Source of the DNA: Candidatus Heimdallarchaeota archaeon LC_2
Lineage (GTDB): Archaea; Asgardarchaeota; Heimdallarchaeia; Heimdallarchaeales; Kariarchaeaceae
Reading direction: 5' to 3'
NCBI GenBank assembly: GCA_001940725.1
Contig: MDVR01000155.1
Coordinates: forward strand, 1 to 20,671
Length of the DNA stretch: 20,671 nucleotides
In this document: positions 1-8,269 of the stretch, one piece after another
How positions within the stretch are numbered: position 1 is the first letter of the stretch
How the letters are laid out: the number at the start of each line of letters is the position of its first letter
The notes under the pieces: generated by a model
Told to the model about the DNA's origin: nothing
Databases searched by the model: none
The model's input: the letters and a program-made list of their open reading frames with translations, nothing else
Position numbers and translations under genes: made by a program

Positions 1-90
1 ATATTAAACTGTGCAATAGCCACTTACTGGATATGATACGACTATATTGTCATTAAAGACCTGAAAGGGATAATATTGGAAATATACAAA

Positions 91-756
91 TCAAATTAAA
101 ATATTCCCAAATTGTTCAGATAGTCTACTACTGAACAATAACAAATGCTGCTCACCTTGGGGAGTTATTCTTACTTGAACTGATCTCCCATCTTTAGATC
201 GTTCAACAAAATTTGCACGAGAAAGTTTATTTATAACATAACCCATTTTTGCAGTAGCTTTTGTATAGTCAGTTTCATTTAAATCTACAGCATCAAGAAG
301 TTCCTTTAAGGAATCCACCCTTTTAGCTTTGAATATCAATTCTAATACCTTAAATTCAAGCGGAGAAATAGTTTCAATCCGATATGGGTATAATTCAATA
401 AGTACTGACTTTTCTAGATAATAAGATACACAGTTTAATGCTTGAGATAAATATTGCATCATCAAGCTTTCTTTAGTGTATTCACTGGAAACACAAACGA
501 ATAATACAAACTTCTTCCTGTCGCTTTTCTCGGGTAATATATTTTGAAGTGCAATAAGAAGCTTATTCACAATTTCTCTAATATCTGTAATATCATCCTT
601 ATAGTAATCAAATTCGTCTAATTGATGAATTTCAAATAAAGGAGTTTCTAAATTGGGCTTCCCAATACTAATAATTAAATTAATGGAATAAGATTTAACT
701 ACAATTGGCAATAATTGTTCTACCATATTACCAAGAATGATATGAACTGTTTCCAT
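91..756 (-). CDS. CARF-like domain plus winged-helix transcriptional regulator
   Basis: A 221-residue protein in two parts. Residues 1-125 alternate hydrophobic strands and helices: strand at HIILGN (5-10), helix at MVEQLLPIVV (11-20), strand NLIISIG (26-32), later strand FVLFVCVS (83-90) followed by a helix around 95-110. This resembles the Rossmann-like CARF-type sensor half of archaeal regulators such as Csa3 and the HFX_2341 type. Residues 131-210 look like a MarR-type winged helix: SPLEFKVLELIF, a second helix at DSLKELLDAV, a recognition-like helix at 165-180, then a basic wing at ERSKDGRSVQVRITPQG. The start is ATG at 756, with an A+T-rich TATA-like stretch 25-35 bases upstream. It is divergent from the nurA operon, so control of that operon and of itself is the natural inference. 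The CARF assignment rests on secondary-structure pattern only; the winged helix is surer. No CRISPR or cas gene is visible in this window. Confidence 0.75.
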   Translation of the reverse strand: METVHIILGNMVEQLLPIVVKSYSINLIISIGKPNLETPLFEIHQLDEFDYYKDDITDIREIVNKLLIALQNILPEKSDRKKFVLFVCVSSEYTKESLMMQYLSQALNCVSYYLEKSVLIELYPYRIETISPLEFKVLELIFKAKRVDSLKELLDAVDLNETDYTKATAKMGYVINKLSRANFVERSKDGRSVQVRITPQGEQHLLLFSSRLSEQFGNILI

Positions 757-867
757 ACTGCATATGATAATAACCTATAGTAATATATAATATTTTTGTC
801 TAATATTAGAATTTTTTTCAGATATTTGGAATAATATTTTTATATTAGACAATTTATATATTATAGT
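757..867. promoter_or_regulatory. Divergent promoter region with repeated operator-like sites
   Basis: This 111-base spacer separates the minus-strand regulator from nurA. On the plus strand TTTATATTA (838-846) lies 22-30 bases before the nurA ATG at 868. On the minus strand the TATA-like stretch at 781-790 lies 25-34 bases before the regulator ATG at 756. These distances fit archaeal TATA-directed transcription with little or no leader. Two related sequences occur: ATAATATTTTT at 787-797 and again at 831-841, each followed closely by ATATTAGA. TCTAATATTAGA (799-810) is a perfect 12-base palindrome, and TTGTCTAATAT (796-806) is exactly inverted as ATATTAGACAA (842-852), which overlaps the nurA TATA-like box. 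A repressor bound there would be expected to block that promoter; the adjacent regulator is the obvious candidate. The repeats are seen; binding is inferred. Confidence 0.6.
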
Positions 868-2037
868 ATGGAAGACAAAGATCTATCATTAAATCAACGA
901 ATAACCGATACTATTCACTCAAATTTCTCAAGTAAACCAGTTCAAGGCACAAGTTTAGACGAAGTGGATTTATTGGACCCAACCCAATTATCTGACTGGG
1001 ATCCAGCAGCAAATCCAGTTTCTTTATCTCCGTTCGAGGATGCTGATAGTATTGCAGATTTGATCCATGGCCTGGAAATACCGAAACTGGCAATGTCAGA
1101 ATATTATGGAGAATATAACTTTGGGGCGGTAGATGGAAGTAGTGGTCGAATTGTTCGTCAAACATTAGCTGCGGTTTTTGTTCAATCTGCATTTGCTAGT
1201 AATTCGATAAACGCGAGTATGGATGTTACAAGGTTAATGGATAATGATTTCAAAATTATACCTTTTACTGACTACTTCTTGAAAGATTCAGCGATAAAAC
1301 ATCCAAATATTGTGGGTTATGATCCTAATAAAGATATTATGATTAATGTTGATTCCAGAGCAGGATATGAACAAGCTATTTTGGAAGTGAATACTATTCC
1401 TTTAGTTATGAAAAAATATGGCGATAATCTTCATTTTCTGGGGATTGATGGTCCATTATACTCTAAATCTAACATTTCACTGGCTTCAAAAACCGTAGAC
1501 AAAGCTCTCAACAATCTTATCGGAATGTTTGCCATTGTCAAGAGGACAGGTAGTTCTGCTGTTCTAAATAAAATGAGAGAACAATTGAAAACCAATCCGA
1601 ATAAAGCATTGAAACAGATATTGAAAAATCAGTACTTCAATGATACTTCATTTTTTGCTCGCTATCTCCAAGAAGGCCATAGGTCTCTATTTTTTGAAGA
1701 TAGAAGCTCTAAAGAAGAAAAAGCAGGTCTACCTGATGAGTTGACCCGAGTCTGCTGTTACTTAAAGATGGATAATAGAAAAGTTGTACGTCTTGAAATG
1801 CCAAAAAAAGTGGCTTACGAACATGGTGATTTGACTATGGGGAATGATATTGCTAACATGGTCTATTGGCAAGCCCGAGAAAGTAGTAAACCATTACCTA
1901 ATTATTTTCATCTCGCCGACGAAGCTGCTAAATTAACAAGAACCAAAATTGAAGGCTATAAAACCCCAATTGATGAATTTCTAAAATCAATAGGAGATTC
2001 AACTATAGAATTCCAAGAATGGAAGGGATATACATGA
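868..2037 (+). CDS. nurA: NurA 5'-3' DNA nuclease
   Basis: NurA is the nuclease partner of the HerA translocase; the complex degrades or resects DNA at double-strand breaks with Mre11-Rad50. The 389-residue protein shows the RNase H-like NurA motifs in order: GAVDGSSGR (87-94, metal-binding Asp 89), LGIDGPL (191-197, Asp 194), AIVKRTGSS (222-230), CYLKMDNRKVVRLEMP (297-312, the conserved strand pair), and a C-terminal HLADEAAKL segment (348-356). The first 70 residues are a less conserved, acidic extension. It begins at ATG 868, about 25 bases after a TATA-like box and with no clear ribosome binding site, so a leaderless message is likely. It is the first gene of the operon and its stop overlaps the herA start in an ATGA. 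No key motif is missing. Confidence 0.93.
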   Translation: MEDKDLSLNQRITDTIHSNFSSKPVQGTSLDEVDLLDPTQLSDWDPAANPVSLSPFEDADSIADLIHGLEIPKLAMSEYYGEYNFGAVDGSSGRIVRQTLAAVFVQSAFASNSINASMDVTRLMDNDFKIIPFTDYFLKDSAIKHPNIVGYDPNKDIMINVDSRAGYEQAILEVNTIPLVMKKYGDNLHFLGIDGPLYSKSNISLASKTVDKALNNLIGMFAIVKRTGSSAVLNKMREQLKTNPNKALKQILKNQYFNDTSFFARYLQEGHRSLFFEDRSSKEEKAGLPDELTRVCCYLKMDNRKVVRLEMPKKVAYEHGDLTMGNDIANMVYWQARESSKPLPNYFHLADEAAKLTRTKIEGYKTPIDEFLKSIGDSTIEFQEWKGYT

Positions 2038-3953
2038 GTACACCAGATTACCCACCAATACCACAAGAAATCCGTGATCGTCTAGAAAACGAGACTGGCA
2101 GAATCGTTTCTGCAATTCAAGACCCTGTTTATGTGGGTTTGGATCGGAAATTCAACATCAAAGCAATCGTGGATGCTAGTAAGAGCAGAGTTGTCAAATT
2201 AGATGATGTCGTCTTAATTTATGATTATCTACGTGGAGAAACCATGGCAGCCAGAGTTATTGGCCATTCTACACAAACAATAGATGAGAATAAAACTACG
2301 GATAAATTGTTTAAACTCGACAGTGTCTCAGGATTTGAAAAATTCAAAAATAAACGATACGATTTCATTCGTACACCTCATTTGTTTCATTTAGAGCCAA
2401 TTATCAAACTAGCATACAAAAATGGAGAACTTATAGCTATGGGATCAGTCGACTTTGCCCCATCAGAGATGGCATCCCTCTTTCCTCCAACTGGATCAGA
2501 AGTCTTTACAATATACGGAATGATGGAGAAAGGGATTAATGTGGCTTGTCTTGGTCGTGAAAATGAATTGAAAGTATTTATAGATCAGGAGACCAATGAA
2601 CCCTTTGCTTTACCTATTATGATTTCTAAAGATCTCTTCAACCGACATGTTTCATATAATGGAACTACTGGATCTGGTAAGACCGTTGGTCTGAAGGGGA
2701 TAATTGCTCAATTATATCAATATCGGAGTGGAATATTTCTTACGGACACTCAAGGGGATTATGTTGCTCATCTTATTGAGCCAGAGATTTCTCAGGACCA
2801 ACACAATGCACTTTCAAGAGATCCAGATAGTTTTGATCTGATGAACAAAGCAATGAATATTAATCTTCCAAAGAGCGTTATTAATCCAAAGGATTTGACT
2901 ATTTGGTATCCGCCTATTCTTGATTTCAAGGATGATTTAATTCTTTATTACCTTAAGAAAAGAGAAAAAGAACTTGGTTATAGATTGAGAAAATTCCAAC
3001 CTTCAAGTTCTTTGATTTCTTCATGGGGGACACTCGCTACAGTATTGCCGAAGCTCTCTGAAGTTCAATCCATGGGCCTTCCCTTGATTTTTAATGCTTA
3101 TTTGACAGATTTGGAAGAGAAAGGTGAATTATTCAAATTGAACAATTTCATCACTTACCTAACAGATAACGAGGTTCAAGCTTGTGGAATCGGAGAAATA
3201 AATGCAGTTAGCCTAAAACCGATTAGAAGAGCATTAAAAACTTTAAACGAAGGGAATATCCTTGATAGAGTGAGAGAAGATGAATCCACCCAATATTCAG
3301 ATCTATTTCAAGAAGGTAAAATTTCAATTCTTTATCTCCCCAGAGACGTAAAAAATCCAAAAATAGATCTTGAAGGTGTCACTCCCTTGTTACAACTTCT
3401 CATTTATCAGCTGATCCTTAGAAATAAGACCCAAAGTAGCTTTCAAAGGCTAATTATTTTGGATGAAGCTCAAAACATTATTCCAAATGAACGCTACGCG
3501 TCCTCGAAAACAATAGCCCGCGAATTAGCAAGACAATTTGAAATACTAGCTCGAGAAGGACGAAAAAATAATTTCTCACTTATTGTTGCTTCTCAAGAAC
3601 CAGGACGGATAAACTCGACAGTATTCAAACAATGTGCCACTCGTATTTTCTTACGATTGCCACATCAAGATGTCGAAGAAATCAAAGGTGAAATTGATAA
3701 GAAGCATCAAGGCATACTTCCTAGACTTAAAGTCGGTTCAGGGATCATTCATTCACCAGATGCAATTGAGGTTGGACAAATTTGGGCCAAATTCCCCATT
3801 CCACCAATATTTCACGAGTCGATCTTTGTAACAATTGAGCGTATTGAACAATCTGATATTGGACAAGCCTTTTTAATTGACACAGCTGCTACATCAACTT
3901 CTAATATCGTTCAAGATGATGATGAGGGAACTACTAATTTGGAGGATCTATAA
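2034..3953 (+). CDS. herA: HerA hexameric DNA translocase ATPase
   Basis: HerA is an FtsK-like hexameric motor that pumps DNA into the NurA nuclease. I start it at ATG 2034, which overlaps the nurA stop (ATGA) and has GGAAGGG at 2021-2027 as ribosome binding site; an in-frame ATG at 2019 would add five residues and lacks that site. The protein is then 639 residues. The N-terminal ~150 residues fit the HAS barrel. Walker A is GTTGSGKT (210-217), Walker B is LIILDEAQN (473-481), and a sensor-like segment IVASQEPGRIN lies at about 517-527, followed by TRIFLRLP with candidate arginine-finger residues. The C-terminal tail is acidic (DDDEGTTNLEDL). All motor motifs are intact. Context with nurA, mre11 and rad50 makes the assignment firm. 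Confidence 0.96.
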   Translation: MSTPDYPPIPQEIRDRLENETGRIVSAIQDPVYVGLDRKFNIKAIVDASKSRVVKLDDVVLIYDYLRGETMAARVIGHSTQTIDENKTTDKLFKLDSVSGFEKFKNKRYDFIRTPHLFHLEPIIKLAYKNGELIAMGSVDFAPSEMASLFPPTGSEVFTIYGMMEKGINVACLGRENELKVFIDQETNEPFALPIMISKDLFNRHVSYNGTTGSGKTVGLKGIIAQLYQYRSGIFLTDTQGDYVAHLIEPEISQDQHNALSRDPDSFDLMNKAMNINLPKSVINPKDLTIWYPPILDFKDDLILYYLKKREKELGYRLRKFQPSSSLISSWGTLATVLPKLSEVQSMGLPLIFNAYLTDLEEKGELFKLNNFITYLTDNEVQACGIGEINAVSLKPIRRALKTLNEGNILDRVREDESTQYSDLFQEGKISILYLPRDVKNPKIDLEGVTPLLQLLIYQLILRNKTQSSFQRLIILDEAQNIIPNERYASSKTIARELARQFEILAREGRKNNFSLIVASQEPGRINSTVFKQCATRIFLRLPHQDVEEIKGEIDKKHQGILPRLKVGSGIIHSPDAIEVGQIWAKFPIPPIFHESIFVTIERIEQSDIGQAFLIDTAATSTSNIVQDDDEGTTNLEDL

Positions 3954-3954
3954 A

Positions 3955-5241
3955 ATGGTTAAATTCATACATACCTCAGACTGGCACTTAGGTCGCAGAA
4001 ATTACAACTCTGAAGAACGTTATCGGGATAATTTTAGAGTAATATATAGAATGATCCAGCAAATCAAAGATATGGATGGAGAAGATCGACCTGATTTTAT
4101 ATTTCATACAGGGGATGTTTTCCATAACCAAAATGTGGATTCGAACACATTCAATTATGCCATCAAAATCTTTCAAGAATTTCAAAAGATGGAAATCCCA
4201 GTTTACGTGATTAGAGGCAATCATGATGCAGATGAAGAAAAATACACTAACACGTTTCTTCATGCACTTGAGCAAGTGAACTTGATCAAAGTAGTTTCCA
4301 CTTCACTCGATCCAACAAAATCTATTTTTGAACCCCTACCAGGAGTTCGGCTTTATGGAGTTGGTCACAGATATTCTTCCTACAAGGAACGACTTGAAGA
4401 AATCATCCAATCACATCCAATCGAACCAGATAATGTTAATATCTTGGGACTACATACGAGTGTTTCTGGACTCGATGGTTCAGATAGTCGTTCAACCATC
4501 CCTGGAGCAATAGATTTCTCAGCCAATTACTTGTTGGATTTGGATTTCCATTATATAGCTCTAGGTCATCATCATGGTAGGTCAATCTACCAACCAAAAC
4601 GAAATGGATCTACAATCGCCTACAGTGGTTCACCAGAACATTGGAATAATGCTAACTGGGATAAGGATGGAATAAATGATAAGAAATACGTTCTTTTTGT
4701 TGATATAAATAATGGAAAAGTGAACGTAACGGAAATTGAACTAAAAGTCCGTCCTAAAATCTACATCCAAAAAGAATATCATGAACTTGATGGGGCGAAA
4801 GCTATTGATGAAATCATGGAGCTATTGGAAAATAAGAATAAAGAATTTGAGTCTTTAGTTCCTTTAAGTATTGATTCTAGCAAGAGAATACGTTATCTTC
4901 CAATTATTAATTTCCATTTTACTATAGGGTTCCATGAGGAAGAATTCGATTATCCCTTTGATAGATTGAAGTTTAGACTTGAGAATATTCTACATCCAGC
5001 TTCCAGCATACGAATTGAACCGATTCATGAAGATCAAAAGATTGAATTTTTTAATGAAGATGATCTCTACACTAAAATTATAGGGAATCTGTATCCAGAA
5101 AACACTGAAAAGGTCACCGATCTATTAGAAAGAAGCCTAAGGAAAAGAGAATCTTTGATTGAAGTCACAGGAAGTGTCAATAAAGCTGAAAGTGAACTAG
5201 AGGAATATCTTTGGAGAAGTTACATGGAGGAAGCAACATGA
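3955..5241 (+). CDS. mre11: Mre11 DNA double-strand-break nuclease
   Basis: Mre11 is the Mn-dependent phosphoesterase of the Mre11-Rad50 complex, which trims DNA ends, hairpins and protein-blocked ends. The start is ATG 3955, one base after the herA stop and 9 bases after GGAGG (3941-3945); the same frame is open further upstream inside herA but the Mre11 N-terminus (MVKFIHTSDWHLG) begins exactly here. The protein has 428 residues. All phosphoesterase motifs are visible: SDWHLG (Asp 9, His 11), HTGDVF (Asp 54), RGNHD (Asn 89, His 90), GLHTS (His 167) and GHHH (His 205, His 207), then YSGSPEHW, typical of Mre11. The region after about 290 corresponds to the capping domain, and the C-terminal part beyond about 390 to the Rad50-binding helices. 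Its stop overlaps the rad50 start by an ATGA. Confidence 0.96.
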   Translation: MVKFIHTSDWHLGRRNYNSEERYRDNFRVIYRMIQQIKDMDGEDRPDFIFHTGDVFHNQNVDSNTFNYAIKIFQEFQKMEIPVYVIRGNHDADEEKYTNTFLHALEQVNLIKVVSTSLDPTKSIFEPLPGVRLYGVGHRYSSYKERLEEIIQSHPIEPDNVNILGLHTSVSGLDGSDSRSTIPGAIDFSANYLLDLDFHYIALGHHHGRSIYQPKRNGSTIAYSGSPEHWNNANWDKDGINDKKYVLFVDINNGKVNVTEIELKVRPKIYIQKEYHELDGAKAIDEIMELLENKNKEFESLVPLSIDSSKRIRYLPIINFHFTIGFHEEEFDYPFDRLKFRLENILHPASSIRIEPIHEDQKIEFFNEDDLYTKIIGNLYPENTEKVTDLLERSLRKRESLIEVTGSVNKAESELEEYLWRSYMEEAT

Positions 5242-8075
5242 AAATTGTAGAAATGACTATCAATAACTTTGGTAGTTACAAGGATAATGCAATTTTCCGC
5301 TTTGAAGACGACATTACCGTTTACCAGGGTCCTAATGGAGCAGGTAAGAGTACAATGATTGAGGGCATATTTTATGCATTTTTTGGAAAACTAGCGAAGG
5401 AAGGAGTCAAAGATCTTGATTATGTACGATTAAACAAAAAGGCAGAAGTTTCATTGACTTGGGAGCATCAAGGTGAGAAATATGTCATAGAACGAACTAT
5501 TACAAATAAAGGCAAAGCAATTCGAACTCGAAAGCTAACAAATCTTACGAAGAAGAAAGTTTGGAAAAAGGAAAGCAGTATCCAAGAACTTGTTATCCAA
5601 ATGCTTGGAGAAATGACAACGATAAAGAATTCCATATATTCTCCTCAAGGTCAATTACACTCACTGTTATCTATGCAGGGAGAAGAATTGAAAAAAGAAT
5701 TGTCTCAAATATTCGGGATTGAACAATACAAGAGATTAGCATTAACCTGGGAACGGTTAAGTACCAGAGCAAATCGAGAAAAATCTGATTTAGAAGGTAC
5801 AATTCAAAATTTAACTCAATTATGCGAGCAAATACCTGATATTAAGGATCAGATTGGAAAATTAGAAGGAGAGGATCAGACACTCGAAGCCAAACTTTCA
5901 CAATTAGATAAACAAGGAAAGAAACTGGAAGAAATACAAACTGAGAAGACTAAGATTGAGACAAAGATTGAAGGCTTCCAGAAAAATATTGATGAGAAAA
6001 CACCAAAATATGAGGAAAAGAAAGGTGAATTAGAACGCATCGAAGCTTCAATTTCTGAGGATAAGCTAAAGAATCCAGAAAAGGCATTGAAAAATCTAAA
6101 TATAGAATTAGGTGAGATATTTGGGGAAATAGAGATCTTAGACCCTTTTATTAAAGAAACCGAAACACTTGTGAATAACTTAGAAATTGAAAAAGGAAAG
6201 CTTGATGAGAGATCTTCTCAATTAGAAGAGGGTATTGATGGTTTAATAGAAAAAAGTGAAGCTGACGAATCTCCTCATAAATTTGAGAAGGAAGAAGCAA
6301 AAGAGTTCATCGACAAAAACAAAGACCTTGTCAATTACAAAATTGAGGAACTTGAAAAGAATGGAGCTATTATACAAGATTTACTCAGCAAAAATACAGA
6401 AATCAATTCTCAGATGGAGAAAGATGATGAAGATACTGTTTACAATTTTATAAGTAAATTAACAAGTATTTCACCTTCAGATTTTCAATCGGATGATTTA
6501 TCTTCAGTTGAGATTGATAATTTTTCAAAATGGCTAGAAATTCTCCAGAAGGAGATTATTTCATTAGTCAAAAGAGAAAAAGAACTGAATGACAGTTTAA
6601 TTGAATCTAAAACTAAATTAAAATCTCTGGACGACGATTTGAAAGAAAAGGAGCAAACACTATCAAAACTCAAGAGTGGAGAAATTGAAACTTGTACTGA
6701 ATGTGGGACAAAATTAACACCCGAATTAAGGAAATCAAATCAAGAGAGAACTACAAAAGAAATAGGGAAAATCAATGATGAGATCGAAAGTGTTGAAGAT
6801 AAACAAGATCTGGCGCAAAAGGAACTAGAGGATCAGACATTTAAAGATAAAATTGACGTGATCGAAACAAACAATCTTAAAAATAAGGTAGAATATCGGA
6901 TTGTTGAAATTTCGACTGCATTTCAGAATTATAAAACAACTGTTTCAACACTTTCCAAATTTGAGAAAGAATTCGACGAGATCTCCTCTAAGCTAAAGCA
7001 GGAATGGAAGGAGAAACTACAAAAATCGAATATTGAAAAAATACATGATGAATTGCGACAAAATGAACAATTCAATACTTCATTTCAAGAAGATTTGATT
7101 CAAATTGAAGAGAATTATAAGAAGAAAAAGAAGAAAGAGGAAGAAATCAAGAAAATAGAAGAGGGGATTAGGGAGTCATATTCAAAATACAAGCTGGATC
7201 ACAACAGTATCTTCAAGAAGCTAAAGAGTGAGTTAGAAAGTAAAAATCAAGAAAGGTCAGATGCCAAAAAAGCAATTCAAGAACTTGGAACATATCAGGA
7301 ATTGAAACAAGAAGTCAAAGACGTAAAACAAAAGCTGGAAAGAAATGAAAAAGATAAGAAATCCAAAGAGGAAGAATTAACTAAACCTCCTTACAACACA
7401 CTTAACGAAAACAAAAAGTCCAATGAGACTGAGAAGAAATCAGCAAATGATCGAAGACGTGAAATTGCAAGCGAATTAAGTAATCAGAAGAATGAATTAG
7501 AAACTTCAGAAAAAGCTTATGATGAGAAAAAGACTAAGGAAGAAAGAGTAACCAAATTGACTACTTTTGCGGCTTTAGCTGACTCTGTTGGTAAAGTATT
7601 TCGAGAGGTACGACCTAAGCTATTAAACTTCAAAACAAAGAGAATCGTGGAAAGAACAAACAAGATTGTCCGTAGTATGCCTTCACAGGCAGATACCCTT
7701 CGATTAGATGTTGACGAGGATGGTGATGAATATAATTTGGTTGTCTTTCGCAATGGTGAGAAAGGTAAACTGGGTACAGTAAGTGGTGGAGAACTGACAG
7801 GACTTGGCTTTGCGCTTCGAGTTGCAATTGCCCAAGAATTAAGCACTGTAGGGATCCTCATTCTCGATGAACCAACTTATGGATTAGATAAGTCACGTCG
7901 ATCGAAACTCGCTGAAATTTTAGTTAGTCAAAAACATATCAAACAACTCCTAGTAGTTACTCATGATGAGATCTTTAATGGTAAAACAACAAACATCACA
8001 CAGATTAGGCAAAACAACGGAGCGAGTAGGAACATGGCTGATGAACTTGGTATTCAATCTGAGGAATTGGAGTGA
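5238..8075 (+). CDS. rad50: Rad50 SMC-like ATPase of the Mre11 complex
   Basis: Rad50 clamps DNA in an ATP-dependent way and gates Mre11. I start at ATG 5238 (ATGA overlap with mre11, GGAGGA at 5226-5231), giving 945 residues. Walker A is GPNGAGKST (31-39), at the usual distance from the N-terminus. Two long charged coiled coils flank the zinc hook CTEC (Cys 486 and Cys 489), which sits near the middle as expected. Towards the C-terminus are the ABC signature TVSGGELTGLGFALR, Walker B LILDEPTYGLD with the catalytic Glu present, and the H-loop VVTHD. Length is within the usual range for archaeal Rad50. It is the last gene of the repair operon and is followed by a T-rich tract at 8091-8102. Confidence 0.96.
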   Translation: MKIVEMTINNFGSYKDNAIFRFEDDITVYQGPNGAGKSTMIEGIFYAFFGKLAKEGVKDLDYVRLNKKAEVSLTWEHQGEKYVIERTITNKGKAIRTRKLTNLTKKKVWKKESSIQELVIQMLGEMTTIKNSIYSPQGQLHSLLSMQGEELKKELSQIFGIEQYKRLALTWERLSTRANREKSDLEGTIQNLTQLCEQIPDIKDQIGKLEGEDQTLEAKLSQLDKQGKKLEEIQTEKTKIETKIEGFQKNIDEKTPKYEEKKGELERIEASISEDKLKNPEKALKNLNIELGEIFGEIEILDPFIKETETLVNNLEIEKGKLDERSSQLEEGIDGLIEKSEADESPHKFEKEEAKEFIDKNKDLVNYKIEELEKNGAIIQDLLSKNTEINSQMEKDDEDTVYNFISKLTSISPSDFQSDDLSSVEIDNFSKWLEILQKEIISLVKREKELNDSLIESKTKLKSLDDDLKEKEQTLSKLKSGEIETCTECGTKLTPELRKSNQERTTKEIGKINDEIESVEDKQDLAQKELEDQTFKDKIDVIETNNLKNKVEYRIVEISTAFQNYKTTVSTLSKFEKEFDEISSKLKQEWKEKLQKSNIEKIHDELRQNEQFNTSFQEDLIQIEENYKKKKKKEEEIKKIEEGIRESYSKYKLDHNSIFKKLKSELESKNQERSDAKKAIQELGTYQELKQEVKDVKQKLERNEKDKKSKEEELTKPPYNTLNENKKSNETEKKSANDRRREIASELSNQKNELETSEKAYDEKKTKEERVTKLTTFAALADSVGKVFREVRPKLLNFKTKRIVERTNKIVRSMPSQADTLRLDVDEDGDEYNLVVFRNGEKGKLGTVSGGELTGLGFALRVAIAQELSTVGILILDEPTYGLDKSRRSKLAEILVSQKHIKQLLVVTHDEIFNGKTTNITQIRQNNGASRNMADELGIQSEELE

Positions 8076-8090
8076 ACAATCAAATGATAG

Positions 8091-8102
8091 TTTTTAATTT
8101 TT
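8091..8102 (+). terminator. T-tract, likely archaeal terminator after rad50
   Basis: Fifteen bases after the rad50 stop the plus strand reads TTTTTAATTTTT. Archaeal termination commonly needs only such a U-rich tract without a hairpin. The position between two same-strand operons, with a separate TATA-like box before the second, fits a terminator. No stem-loop directly before it was seen. Confidence 0.45.
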
Positions 8103-8234
8103 ACTCATATAGAAAATTACCTCACAATGTTCAATCTAAGCTTAGTAAAACTAATAGGGAAATGGGGTTTTAGGTATGAAATTGAATCAGATCAACAAAT
8201 TCATTAACCATAATTTGCAATCGATTCCCCTAAT

Positions 8235-8259
8235 AAGTTTAAATACCCTAAAAGAGGGA
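8235..8259 (+). promoter_or_regulatory. TATA-like box and RBS-like site before the Wadjet operon
   Basis: AAGTTTAAATACC (8235-8247) contains an archaeal-type TATA-like box (TTTAAATA, 8238-8245) 24-32 bases before the ATG at 8270. That is the spacing expected if transcription begins at or just before the start codon. GAGGGA (8254-8259) lies 10 bases before the ATG and could act as a ribosome binding site if there is a short leader. This implies the jet operon has its own promoter rather than relying on read-through from rad50. Confidence 0.5.
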
Positions 8260-8269
8260 ATACTCGAAA

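Noticed and set aside
1..90. Possible gene or promoter at the left edge
   Set aside because: Only 90 bases are available downstream of the regulator; no open frame with start and ribosome binding site and no clear terminator could be supported.
7517..7861. Long antisense open frames within rad50 (also within jetC, jetD and the giant gene)
   Set aside because: They lie opposite genes with strong motifs, have Ser/Leu-rich translations typical of antisense shadows, and lack ribosome binding sites.
5238..8075. Possibility that this gene is SbcC or another SMC rather than Rad50
   Set aside because: The zinc hook CTEC, length, and direct linkage to Mre11 with NurA-HerA fit archaeal Rad50 best.
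8136..8145. CTAAGCTTAG palindrome in the rad50-jetA spacer as an operator
   Set aside because: It is a single 10-base palindrome about 90 bases before the jetA TATA-like box, with no second copy; it does not match the TCTAATATTAGA site upstream of nurA.
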